Assembly (NCBI RefSeq): GCF_040730185.1
Contig: NZ_CP160402.1
Coordinates: forward strand, 7,998,001 to 8,062,000
Reading direction: 5' to 3'
DNA: 64,000 nt
Source of the DNA: Streptomyces sp. Je 1-332
Lineage (GTDB): Bacteria; Actinomycetota; Actinomycetes; Streptomycetales; Streptomycetaceae
A model generated the notes under the pieces. That model did not search any database, had not been told where the DNA came from, and saw only the letters and a list, made by a program, of their open reading frames with translations. The position numbers were made by a program, and so were the translations under genes. The first letter of the stretch is position 1. Every line of letters starts with the position of its first letter. Shown here piece after piece: positions 44,948 to 53,264 of this stretch.

Positions 44948-45520
44948 GTGACGGAAGACCAGGCGGTACTGGAGAACGTCGGGCCGAGGCTGCGGGGCTT
45001 CCGGCAGGCCCTCGGCCTGACGCTCGCCACTCTGGCGGAGCGCACAGGGCTCACGCAGAGCACCATCTCGCGACTCGAACGCGGGCACATCCGCCCGACT
45101 CTGGAACAGCTCCTGCCCCTCGCCCGCGCCTACGCCGTGCCGCTCGACGAGCTCGTAGCCGCGCCGTCCACCGGCGACCCGCGGGTCCACCTGCGCCCCT
45201 TTCACAAGGACGGGCTGACCTTCGTGCCGCTGGGCGTGAAGACGGGTGGCATGCGCGCGTACAAGGTGATCTACCCCCCACTGTCGACACTCCCGGTACC
45301 GCGATTCCACACGCATCCAGGCCGGGAGTGGTTCTACGTGCTGCACGGGACGGTCCAACTCGTCCTGACCGACACCCGGACAGAGTTGACGGCGGGCGAA
45401 GCCGCGGAGTTCGACACAGCGGCTCCGCACTGGATCGGCAACGCCCGGGATGACACACCGGCGGAGACCATCGCCATCTACGGGCAGCAAGGCGAGCGCG
45501 TGCACGTCACCGACGTCTGA
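44948..45520 (+). CDS. XRE-cupin transcriptional regulator
   Basis: 190 aa from GTG at 44948. HTH_3 at residues 12-65 (LTLATLAERTGLTQSTISRL), then a cupin beta-barrel at 75-185 with the metal-binding HTHPGREWFYVLHG and GEAAEFDTAAPHW motifs. Cupin probably binds a small ligand. Divergent from the hydrolase and next to an AT-rich palindrome, so autoregulation and control of the hydrolase are likely. Confidence 0.9.
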   Translation: MTEDQAVLENVGPRLRGFRQALGLTLATLAERTGLTQSTISRLERGHIRPTLEQLLPLARAYAVPLDELVAAPSTGDPRVHLRPFHKDGLTFVPLGVKTGGMRAYKVIYPPLSTLPVPRFHTHPGREWFYVLHGTVQLVLTDTRTELTAGEAAEFDTAAPHWIGNARDDTPAETIAIYGQQGERVHVTDV

Positions 45521-45662
45521 CACATCGTCTGACACATGAAGATGGCTGCTGCTGAGGTTCTCGGCCTAGGGTGACAGCGTCGCTCAGCGGCACCGCACCC
45601 TGGCCACGCCAACCGGCGGCCCCGGGCCGCACCGCGACAGCGGACTGACGGAAGGAACCTGC

Positions 45663-46262
45663 GTGCGCAGACTCGTCTACTACGTCGCCACCACTCTCGA
45701 TGGCTTCATCGCCGGCCCGGACGGCGCGGACCCCACCGGACCGAACGGCTTCTGGCCTCTACAGGAGGACTACATACAACACCTCGTCGCCGAGTACCCG
45801 GAGACGTTGCCCGTTCAGGCCCGGCAGGCACTGTCCGTCACGGCGGAGGGCACGCGCTTCGATACTGTCCTCGAGGGCCGGCGCAGCTACGAGATCGGTC
45901 TCGCGGCCGGAATCAACGACGCCTTTCCCCACCTGCGGCATCTGGTGTTCTCCCGAACCCTGACCGAGGTCCCCGCCTCGGCCGTCGAGCTGGTTGCCGA
46001 CAACGCGGTCGCGGCCGTGCGGGAGTTGAAGCAACAAGACGGCAAGGACATCTGGCTGCTCGGCGGCGCCGAGCTGGCCGGCTCCCTGTATGCGGAGATC
46101 GACACGCTGATCCTCAAAGTCGGCCCGCTGACCATTGGCGACGGGATCCCGCTGTTCTCCCGCAAGGCCTCCTTCGACCCGCGCACCTGGACCCTCGAGG
46201 ACCAGACCGTCCTCAAGAGCGGCGCGGTCTTCCTGACGTACGGGCGCGGCGTCACCAGCTGA
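45663..46262 (+). CDS. Dihydrofolate-reductase-fold (RibD C-terminal-like) protein
   Basis: 199 aa. Starts with RRLVYYVATTLDGFIAGPDG and has VLEGRRSYEIGL, HLVFSRTLTEVP and DIWLLGGAELAGSLY, characteristic of the YyaP/RibD-C branch of the DHFR fold. Probably an NADPH-dependent reductase of unknown substrate; not the housekeeping DHFR. Confidence 0.88.
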   Translation: MRRLVYYVATTLDGFIAGPDGADPTGPNGFWPLQEDYIQHLVAEYPETLPVQARQALSVTAEGTRFDTVLEGRRSYEIGLAAGINDAFPHLRHLVFSRTLTEVPASAVELVADNAVAAVRELKQQDGKDIWLLGGAELAGSLYAEIDTLILKVGPLTIGDGIPLFSRKASFDPRTWTLEDQTVLKSGAVFLTYGRGVTS

Positions 46263-46376
46263 GCGACGCGACCAAGGGTTTCGTTTTCACGATGGTGGTG
46301 ATGTCTCGCACCATCGGTACCGGATAGCCTGACGGCGCATCAAAGTGCTGTGCGAGGTGGGCGAGGAGGGCCTGTC

Positions 46377-47063
46377 GTGACATCCAGGGGTAAACGACGC
46401 GTCATCGCCGACCGTTTGGGCATCCAGGCCGAGGCCGCGGAATGGTGCACGCTCGACAAGATTCCCGCGCCCCCCGCCGATGTGCTCCAGGCGGCCGGGT
46501 CACCGCGGCTCCGGCCGGGGCGAATGCCCATCTTGGAGATGCTCGGAACGGCGCTCATCTCACCGTTCATCCTGATCGGGTGGTTGCTGACGCCGCTGGA
46601 CGGCGCGCACGAGGCGGTCATGCGAGCCCTCTCCACCAGCAAGAGAGAGAGGGAGCGGCGCCGGGAGAAGCACGCCGACGACGAGCGGCGTGAGGCTCTC
46701 ATCGTCGAGCAGGGGCTCGACCGCGTCTTCGACGGCAACTGGCAGGGGGCCGCGGGGCAGTTCCTGCTGCGCTGGTACACCCACTCCACCTGCGACGCGC
46801 GCCTCGTCGTCATCACCCAGGACGGCATCGTCCTGGCCGCTCCGCCCGTGCGAGGAGTCATGGACCGCGAGAAGCGCATGAACGTCGTCGCCAGGCTCGC
46901 CCCCGAAGAGGCGAGCCTGGCCGACCCCTTCCCCTACGAGTACGAGACACGGATGCTGCTCCTGAGCTTCCGCGACGGGACGTGGCTGCGGATCGAGGCG
47001 GGGGACACCCACAGCGACCTGCACAAGTACCTGCTCCGAGGACCGCAGAAATCCGACGTCTAA
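46377..47063 (+). CDS. Conserved hypothetical protein
   Basis: 228 aa from GTG at 46377 (AGGAGGG at -8). One membrane-associated segment near residues 55-75 (LGTALISPFILIGWLLTPL), then a highly charged helix (SKRERERRREKHADDERREA) and a C-terminal beta-rich domain (ARLVVITQDGIVLAAPP, TRMLLLSFRDGTWLRIEAG) resembling a PH-like fold. I do not recognise the family. Confidence 0.75.
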   Translation: MTSRGKRRVIADRLGIQAEAAEWCTLDKIPAPPADVLQAAGSPRLRPGRMPILEMLGTALISPFILIGWLLTPLDGAHEAVMRALSTSKRERERRREKHADDERREALIVEQGLDRVFDGNWQGAAGQFLLRWYTHSTCDARLVVITQDGIVLAAPPVRGVMDREKRMNVVARLAPEEASLADPFPYEYETRMLLLSFRDGTWLRIEAGDTHSDLHKYLLRGPQKSDV

Positions 47064-47221
47064 CAAACCCGCTCCGGCGGCGCTCCGGCTTCCAACCGCC
47101 GGACGAACCCCAGGAGTTCTTCTTGGCTCGTGAAGAGCTCCACCTCCGGGATGTCTCCCTCGAAGTACACGAAGTAGATGAAGTCGTGGTGCCTACGAGG
47201 ACCGTCGCCATCACAAGTTCA
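47060..47221 (-). pseudogene. C-terminal fragment of a small unknown protein
   Basis: The minus strand reads HDFIYFVYFEGDIPEVELF then TSQEELLGFVRRLEAGAPPE, ending at TAG 47060-47062, with good codon bias and no suitable start in frame (a TGA lies just upstream). It overlaps the end of the preceding plus-strand gene by a few bases. Probably a decayed or frameshifted small gene. Confidence 0.4.
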
Positions 47222-47272
47222 CCCTGAGCGTTATCAGTTGCCGCACCTGAAGTGGCGTTGGAGCGTTGCAGG

Positions 47273-48055
47273 ATGATTGCATCCATCGCGCACCTCAGTG
47301 ACCCGCACATCGCAACCGGCCCACTGGCCGGCGCTCCCGCTGAAGGGCTGACCCGGGCACTCTGCCGTATCCTCACGCTCGACCCGCAGCCTGACTGCGT
47401 GGTCATCACCGGGGACCTGGTCGATCGTGCCACCCCGGCGAGCTACCGGGCGCTGCGCGAGGTGATCGACCGCTTCCCCCTGCCGCTGCATTTGGTGGCA
47501 GGCAACCACGACGATCACCGAGTGCTGCTGGGGGAGTTCGCCGGCTCACGCTTCCTGGATGCCGGAGCGCAGGCACACTACGCGGTGGACTACCCCACGT
47601 TCACCCTCGTCGTCCTGGACTCGTCGGTCCCCCAGTCACCCGGCGGCCGCCTGGGTGACTCGCAGTTGGCGTGGCTTGACGGGGTCCTCGCTCGCAGGCC
47701 GGAACTCCCGGCGGTTGTCTGCCTGCACCACCCGCCGATCGCGGTCGGCATCCCGTTCTTCGACGGGATGCGCTTGGACGACGGCGAGGACCTGGCCGAT
47801 CTGCTCACCCGGCACGGCAATGTCGCCCGGGTTCTGGCGGGCCATGTGCACCGCCCCATCACCGCCGCGTTCGCGGGCAGCGTCCTTGCCACGGCTCCCA
47901 GCACCCACCTGCAAAGTGGCCTGGCCCTCCGCGGCGGCGTACCCAACTACCTCCCGGAGCCGACGTCCTTCCTCCTCCACCTCCTCAGCGGACCCTCCTG
48001 CATCACCCACACCGTCTCCGTCAGTCACGCCGCAGCACCCATCGCCCACTTCTGA
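47273..48055 (+). CDS. Metallophosphoesterase, CpdA-like
   Basis: 260 aa from ATG at 47273. Full ligand set: HLSDPHIATG, ITGDLVDRA, AGNHDDHR, CLHHPPIAVG and LAGHVHRPI. Same class as the enzyme at 37135 but clearly diverged. Possibly cyclic-nucleotide or lipid phosphodiesterase. Monocistronic. Confidence 0.88.
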   Translation: MIASIAHLSDPHIATGPLAGAPAEGLTRALCRILTLDPQPDCVVITGDLVDRATPASYRALREVIDRFPLPLHLVAGNHDDHRVLLGEFAGSRFLDAGAQAHYAVDYPTFTLVVLDSSVPQSPGGRLGDSQLAWLDGVLARRPELPAVVCLHHPPIAVGIPFFDGMRLDDGEDLADLLTRHGNVARVLAGHVHRPITAAFAGSVLATAPSTHLQSGLALRGGVPNYLPEPTSFLLHLLSGPSCITHTVSVSHAAAPIAHF

Positions 48056-48140
48056 GAAGCCGGGTGTGGCTGCCGCTGAACCGGAGGGTTGTTCAGATAC
48101 TCGGTCGTGAACCGGCGGGTAGCTTGGCAGACTGCTTGCT

Positions 48141-48395
48141 ATGAGCAACTCGTACGCGCAGGCGGTGCTGAGGACGACGAATGTCGCCGAGGCACTGCGA
48201 GTCGCCGGGCGGCTGCTTGCCCTTGCCGACACCGGGGGCCTCGAAGTCGACTTCGAAGCACTCGTCTCCACCACCCGTGAGCTGGAGCGGTTGACCAAAG
48301 TCATGCCGGATGCCGACTGGTGGTCCTACGGGGCCGACCGCCATGGCTCCTCGCGCACGGGTGACTCCCCGTCGGACTGCTCCCGATCTTCATGA
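48141..48395 (+). CDS. Small hypothetical protein
   Basis: 84 aa, helical (AEALRVAGRLLALADTGGLE, VSTTRELERLTKVM). The last 20 residues (ADRHGSSRTGDSPSDCSRSS) look out of frame and suggest a recent 3' change. Stop overlaps the next ATG (ATGA). Unknown function. Confidence 0.5.
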   Translation: MSNSYAQAVLRTTNVAEALRVAGRLLALADTGGLEVDFEALVSTTRELERLTKVMPDADWWSYGADRHGSSRTGDSPSDCSRSS

Positions 48396-48700
48396 GCAGG
48401 TGGTGCATGGCCCCGGAAACAGTGGAGGAGTTCCTGGCTGCGGCAGGGGACGTCCCGGCCATGGTCCGCTGGGATTTCAGTGGCTGGCCCGAGGCTCCGG
48501 AGGTCGGCCTCGGTCGCGGGGGCTCCAAAGGCGCTTACTTGACGGTGTGTGTGAATGCCCGCGACCTCAACCTCGAGGAGCCTGCGCCTGACCACACGGT
48601 GTATGTCCACGTGAAGCAGGTCGAAGCCCGACGGGCAGCGTGGCTGGCGGCACGAGTCGGCCTGGGGGCCATCGGCGAGTTGCAGATGGCACCTCTCTGA
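48392..48700 (+). CDS. Small hypothetical protein, coupled to preceding gene
   Basis: 102 aa, ATG at 48392 in the upstream stop. Contains VEEFLAAAGDVPAMVRWDFS and HTVYVHVKQVEARRAAWLAA. Soluble alpha/beta composition. No family recognised; the pair may be a two-subunit accessory module. Confidence 0.55.
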   Translation: MSRWCMAPETVEEFLAAAGDVPAMVRWDFSGWPEAPEVGLGRGGSKGAYLTVCVNARDLNLEEPAPDHTVYVHVKQVEARRAAWLAARVGLGAIGELQMAPL

Positions 48701-48718
48701 GCCTGCCGGAACGGCCTC

Positions 48719-48964
48719 TTGAAGCGTGTCACTCACCTGGGCATTGGTGGTCCGCAAGACCTGGACCAGGAGACGCTGGACGCCTACTGCGCCACCGGCT
48801 CCCTGCGCCGGGCAGCCGACCTCTGCCCCCTGCACCACAGCAGCCTCGCCCGTCGGCTCGAACGGATCGGCAAGATCCTGGACTTCGACAGCACCGAGCC
48901 CACCAGCCTGATCCGAGCGGGGCTCGCGCTCACCGCTTGGCGGCTGCTGCTCGACGACGTATGA
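48719..48964 (+). CDS. Orphan PucR-type C-terminal HTH domain
   Basis: About 81 aa from TTG at 48719. Residues 18-80 match the PucR C-terminal HTH: LDAYCATGSLRRAADLCPLH then HSSLARRLERIGKILDF and ALTAWRLLL. The normal N-terminal sensory domain is missing. Either a truncated regulator or a gene kept as an isolated DNA-binding domain. A full-length relative may be the one leaving the right edge. Confidence 0.5.
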   Translation: MKRVTHLGIGGPQDLDQETLDAYCATGSLRRAADLCPLHHSSLARRLERIGKILDFDSTEPTSLIRAGLALTAWRLLLDDV

Positions 48965-49012
48965 CCGGTCATGGAGCGGACACAAGAGTGTTTCCGAGAC
49001 TAGGAGGCCGGG

Positions 49013-49888
49013 GTGTTCGAAGGGTTCACGGCGACGCAGGTCGATGTCGGGGAAGCGCGCATCTTCGTCCGGTTCGGTGGGGACGGCCCGCCAGTGGTGC
49101 TGCTGCACGGCCATCCCCGCACCTCGGCGACGTGGCACCGGGTCGCTCCCCTGCTCGTACGAGCCGGCCGCACGGTAATCTGCCCGGATCTGCGGGGATA
49201 CGGGCGCTCCCGAGGGCCGGCCTTTACGGCGGATCACGCGGGCTATTCCAAGCGCGCGGTCGCCGCGGACGTGGTGGCCGTGATGCGGCACCTCGGACAT
49301 CATCGGTTCGCACTGGTCGGGCACGACCGCGGCGGGAGCGTGGCACTGCGCCTCGCGCTCGACCATCCCGAGGCCGTCTCGCGGTTGGTCTTCGCCGACT
49401 GCCTGCCGTTGACGGAGCATCTGTCGCGAGTCACCGCCGATTTCGCCACCCAGTGGTGGCACTGGTTCTTCTTCGCGCAACCGGCCATTCCCGAGCGAGT
49501 CATCACCGCCGATCCCGACAGTTGGTACGTCGGCGACCCGGAGGCAATGGGACAGGAGAACTACGACGAGTGGCGGCAGGCCACACGCAACCCCGACGTG
49601 GTGCGGTCCATGCTCGAGGACTATCGCGCCGGCCTCACCGTCGACCGACGACACGAGGAGGTCGACCGCGCCGCCGGTGCACGCGTCGGCTGTCCGACGC
49701 TGGTCCTCTGGTCGCTTCAGGACGACCTGGAGGAGCTGTACGGAGATCCCCGCGCGATCTGGCGCCGGTGGGCGCACGACGTCCGCGGTCACGGCATCGA
49801 CTCCCGGCACCACGTCGCCGAACAGGCGCCCGAAGCGCTGGCCTCCGCACTCGTAGGTTTCCTTCGGTCGGGCCCAGACCCCCAGTAG
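49013..49888 (+). CDS. Haloacetate-dehalogenase-like alpha/beta hydrolase
   Basis: 291 aa, GTG at 49013 with AGGAGG upstream. Closely follows the fluoroacetate/haloacetate dehalogenase layout: LLHGHPRTSATWHRVAP, PDLRGYGRSRGP, nucleophile D105 in VGHDRGGSVALRLALDHP, FFAQPAIPE, and the His in DSRHHVAEQAPE. The Arg three residues after D-R in fluoroacetate dehalogenases (GHDRGGR) is Ser109 here, so halide specificity may differ. Confidence 0.85.
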   Translation: MFEGFTATQVDVGEARIFVRFGGDGPPVVLLHGHPRTSATWHRVAPLLVRAGRTVICPDLRGYGRSRGPAFTADHAGYSKRAVAADVVAVMRHLGHHRFALVGHDRGGSVALRLALDHPEAVSRLVFADCLPLTEHLSRVTADFATQWWHWFFFAQPAIPERVITADPDSWYVGDPEAMGQENYDEWRQATRNPDVVRSMLEDYRAGLTVDRRHEEVDRAAGARVGCPTLVLWSLQDDLEELYGDPRAIWRRWAHDVRGHGIDSRHHVAEQAPEALASALVGFLRSGPDPQ

Positions 49889-50055
49889 CGGCCGTTCAGG
49901 GGCGGTCCCGAGCATGTTCGCCGTCCCGCGCCCAGTGACGGTTCGTAGCGTTTCCCCCTCGCGCCTTGTGCACTGTGGCGCACGACCCGTGGTCTTCGGC
50001 GCCTCTAGCCTCGCCGCATCGGCGCGACCACGAGAATGACCGAGGAGCGGCACCT

Positions 50056-51360
50056 GTGAACTGGCTGATCCATGACTACCGCGAGAGCGATCTCGCTGCA
50101 GTGGTCCACCTGATGGACACCACGGCCGAGCTCGGCCAGGAATCCGTCTTCTCCGTGGCGGAGTGCATCAGTGCTCTGACGTCCCGCCAGCCCGGTGTCG
50201 TCGCGGTCCACCAGGGTGTGCCGATCGGGATGGCCCTCGGCTGTGTGGCCGGGGAGCGGGCCTGGGTGATGCGGATCGCGATTGCCCCGGCCTGGCGCGG
50301 GCGGGGCCTGGCCAGCGCGCTTCTGGTCGAGCTCGAGCGCCGCCTGGTCGCCGCACGGGTCGGCCGGATCGCCTATGTCCTGCCGGAGGAGGACTTGTTC
50401 GGTGACGGACTGCTCAACGCGGGCTACACCCGCCGGCCTGCCGTCGCCTACTTCGAGAAGGTCGAGCCGGTGCACGGCCCCGCCGCCAGTCTTCTCGACG
50501 ACCTCGGCGGCCGACTGCTGCCCGGTGATCTGTGGGCCAAGGTCGTCGGCATGGAGCGTGAGAAGGATCTGATCGAGCGGCGGGTCGTGCTACCGCTCGC
50601 CGAGCCGGAGCGCGCGGCGCGCCACGGTGTGCGCCCGCCGCGGGCGGTGGGTCTGTTCGGCCCGCCGGGTACCGGCAAGACGACCTTCGCGCGCGCGATC
50701 GCCTCGCGGCTGGGCTGGCCGTTCGTGGAGATCCTGCCCTCGCGGCTCGCTGACGGGGGCAATCTGGCGGCGGCGCTGCGCTCCGCGTTCGCAGCCATCG
50801 CCGAGCTGGAACGAGTCCTGGTCTTCATCGACGAGGTCGAGGAGATCGCCCCGGTGCGCCAGGAACCGGCGCAGCCCGGCGGGATGCACGGGGTGACCAA
50901 CGAACTGCTCAAGCTCATTCCGGGCTTCCGGGAGCGCGACGAGCGGCTCCTGATCTGTGCGACGAACTCGATCCGCTCCCTGGATCCGGCCTTCCTGCGC
51001 CCCGGCCGGTTCGACTACCTGATCCCGATCGGTACGCCGGACAAGGCGGCCCGCGCGGCGATCTGGGAGCGCTACACCGACGGCAGACCGGAGGTGGACA
51101 TCGACGAACTGGTGGCAGCGAGCGACCAGTTCACGCCTGCCGACATCGAGCACGCCGCGCGGATCGCCGCCCAGAACTCCTTCGAGCGCGACCTGGCCTC
51201 GGTCGGCGTCTCGGCCGCCGGGCAGCGCGCCGCCGCGGAGGCACTGCCGGGCGCGAGCACGGCCGGCTACCTGGAGGCGATCGCCCAGTGCCGCCCTACG
51301 GTGACGCCTCAGATGGTCGACCAGTTCGAGTCCGACATCACCACACACGCCCGGTTCTGA
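50056..51360 (+). CDS. GNAT acetyltransferase - AAA+ ATPase fusion
   Basis: 434 aa from GTG at 50056 (GAGGAG upstream). Residues 5-135 are a GNAT domain (VMRIAIAPAWRGRGLASALL with the acetyl-CoA P-loop R-G-R-G-L at 81-85). Residues 165-400 are a classical AAA+ domain: Walker A GPPGTGKTT at 202-210, Walker B VLVFIDE near 254-260, sensor ATNSIRSLDPAF, and LRPGRFDYLIPIG (arginine-finger region). The AAA core is closest to FtsH/p97-type ATPases. It suggests ATP-driven remodelling linked to acetylation of an unknown target. Confidence 0.88.
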   Translation: MNWLIHDYRESDLAAVVHLMDTTAELGQESVFSVAECISALTSRQPGVVAVHQGVPIGMALGCVAGERAWVMRIAIAPAWRGRGLASALLVELERRLVAARVGRIAYVLPEEDLFGDGLLNAGYTRRPAVAYFEKVEPVHGPAASLLDDLGGRLLPGDLWAKVVGMEREKDLIERRVVLPLAEPERAARHGVRPPRAVGLFGPPGTGKTTFARAIASRLGWPFVEILPSRLADGGNLAAALRSAFAAIAELERVLVFIDEVEEIAPVRQEPAQPGGMHGVTNELLKLIPGFRERDERLLICATNSIRSLDPAFLRPGRFDYLIPIGTPDKAARAAIWERYTDGRPEVDIDELVAASDQFTPADIEHAARIAAQNSFERDLASVGVSAAGQRAAAEALPGASTAGYLEAIAQCRPTVTPQMVDQFESDITTHARF

Positions 51361-51368
51361 TCAGGCGC

Positions 51369-51403
51369 GAGCCCCCGGAGACCTCGTCGGCCTCCGGGGG
51401 CTC
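51369..51403. terminator. Intrinsic terminator
   Basis: Stem GAGCCCCCGGAG / CTCCGGGGGCTC (12 bp, perfect) with an 11-nt loop, between the convergent GNAT-AAA and ThuA-GH99 genes. Confidence 0.85.
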
Positions 51404-51431
51404 TTGCCTGCGTGCGCTGTCCCCCTGGGTG

Positions 51432-53264
51432 TCAGTTCCGCATGCCGTCGAAGCGCGACGCCCAGTACGCCGTCCGGTCCAGATAGGCGGTCTCCGCCGC
51501 CTCACCCGTCTTTCCGTACGCTCCTTCGAAGGTCAGATAGCCGTGACCGGCCGGCGGCGATCCGTCGGCGGGCTCGATGGAACTTCCCTCGTGCCACTCG
51601 TTGAAGGACGTCACCGACACCCAGGCCGGCGAGCCGCCGATGGCCGGGTCCAGGGCGTTGTTCCACTGCTTGTCGTACGCCGTTCCGTTCGCGCGGTCCA
51701 GGGTGGGAGTGGTGTTGCCCGGGACCGCCCGGTCGTCGATGTACCCGGGTGCGACCGACGGGGCCCAGATCAAGTCGTGGGCACGGGCGTAGTCACCGGC
51801 CTGCTTCCAGCCGGGGGCGGTCGCCCCCGCGATCCCGTCGTACGTGTACATCCCGGAGAAGTGCGCGATCTTCGTGGTGTCGGTCGTCTGAGCGAGCACG
51901 ATGTTGTTGTCCGTCACCTCGTCGAGCGCCGTCCAGTCGGTGATCCGCAGGCTTTCGAAGACGTAGAACGCGGGCTTGTCGCCGTGCTCGGCGGAACGGT
52001 GGAAGGCGGGATGGCTGCCGTAGGTGTCGTTGATGTACTGGATGTCGGACACCGTGGAGGCCGCGGTGCGCCCCGAGTACGGCTCCAGGTGCCAGGCCAC
52101 CTTGACGCCCTCCTTGGCCGCCGCGTCCAGGACGCCCTTGGCGAGCTGGTCCTCGTAACCGTCACGGCCCCACCAGCTGTAGACGATGACCCCGGCGCCT
52201 GACTTCCTCACCCACTTCATGTGCTGGGCGACGGCGCCCTGCATGTCTCCGGAGTCGTACGCGCCGAGTGCCGGGTAGTAGTCGGCGCCGACGTCGTCGG
52301 GCGGCGTGTGTCCGCCCTGGGGCCAGTGGCGCCAACTCCCGTTGAGGGACGGGCTTCCGTACCACGGGTAGTAGAAGAGATGGACGTTCTGCGATCCCTC
52401 CTCGGCGGCGGCCTTCTTGGCCGGCCGGGTATCGCGGTGGGTGCAGTCGCCGGGCGCCTGCCCCGCGGCCCAGCGGACCGCGCCCAGCAGCAGGGTGCGG
52501 AAGTCGGGGTCTGCGTACGACTCCGCGGTGTGACCGAGACCGGTGTAGAAGGAACGGCCCTGGCCCTGCGCATGGCACCACGTGATGGGGTGGTCACCCG
52601 CCATCTCTCCGCCGCTGTAGGTCGATTCGTCCAGACTCTGCAGGACGTGGACGCCGGAGCGGGGGTTGGCGCGGTAGTTGTACCACTCGTCGGTACGGGT
52701 CCAGGTGGCACCGAGGTGAGAGGTCGCCGGGTGGGTGCGGTCCTCGTTGACCACGGTGGCCTGCTGAATGGCGGGATGGCTCTTGAACCAGGCCCCGACG
52801 AGCTGCCCGTAGTACGGCCAGTCGTACTCGGTGTCGGCCGCCGCGTGCGCCCCGACGTAACCGCCGCCGGAGTCGACGTACGACTGCAGGGCGTCCTGCT
52901 GGGCGCTGTTGAGGACATCTCCCGTGGTGCTGAGGAAGACGACGGCCTCGTATCCGGAGAGGTTGTCCGGGCTGAAGGCCGTGGCGTCCTCGGTGGCCGT
53001 GACGGTGAAGCCCTGCTCCTGGCCGAGGCCGCGCAGGGCGTCGATGCCGGCCGGGATCGAGTCATGACGGAAGCCCGCCGTCTTGGAGAAGACGAGGACG
53101 TCATAGGGGGCGGTGTTCACTCGGGCGTCGGCCTCCTCCGTGGACGCGGCCCGCGCGGACCCGCTCGACGCGCTGATCGGCACGGTCAGAGCGGCGGCCA
53201 GTGCGAGGACGAGAGCGGCGGGTGCGCGGCCCAGCCGCCTCGACACTCTACGCATGCTGCTCAT
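51432..53264 (-). CDS. Secreted ThuA-domain + GH99-like glycosidase fusion
   Basis: 610 aa. ATG at 53264 overlaps the upstream stop (ATGA). Signal peptide (RRLGRAPAALVLALAAALTV). Residues 54-270 form a ThuA domain (DVLVFSKTAGFRHDSIPAGI, GGGYVGAHAAADTEYDWPYY, YTGLGHTAESY). Residues 290-600 resemble the GH99/GH71-like endo-alpha-mannanase barrel (HLFYYPWYGSPSLNG, GVIVYSWWGRDGYEDQ, WVSVTSFNEWHEGSSIEP). Secreted glycan hydrolysis is likely; ThuA function is unclear (trehalose/keto-sugar related). Coupled downstream of the GSDH-like gene. Confidence 0.87.
   Translation of the reverse strand: MSSMRRVSRRLGRAPAALVLALAAALTVPISASSGSARAASTEEADARVNTAPYDVLVFSKTAGFRHDSIPAGIDALRGLGQEQGFTVTATEDATAFSPDNLSGYEAVVFLSTTGDVLNSAQQDALQSYVDSGGGYVGAHAAADTEYDWPYYGQLVGAWFKSHPAIQQATVVNEDRTHPATSHLGATWTRTDEWYNYRANPRSGVHVLQSLDESTYSGGEMAGDHPITWCHAQGQGRSFYTGLGHTAESYADPDFRTLLLGAVRWAAGQAPGDCTHRDTRPAKKAAAEEGSQNVHLFYYPWYGSPSLNGSWRHWPQGGHTPPDDVGADYYPALGAYDSGDMQGAVAQHMKWVRKSGAGVIVYSWWGRDGYEDQLAKGVLDAAAKEGVKVAWHLEPYSGRTAASTVSDIQYINDTYGSHPAFHRSAEHGDKPAFYVFESLRITDWTALDEVTDNNIVLAQTTDTTKIAHFSGMYTYDGIAGATAPGWKQAGDYARAHDLIWAPSVAPGYIDDRAVPGNTTPTLDRANGTAYDKQWNNALDPAIGGSPAWVSVTSFNEWHEGSSIEPADGSPPAGHGYLTFEGAYGKTGEAAETAYLDRTAYWASRFDGMRN

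Noticed and set aside
48326..50053. Minus-strand open frame of 575 codons
   Set aside because: Antisense of the small genes and the dehalogenase-like gene; no motif, poor ribosome site.
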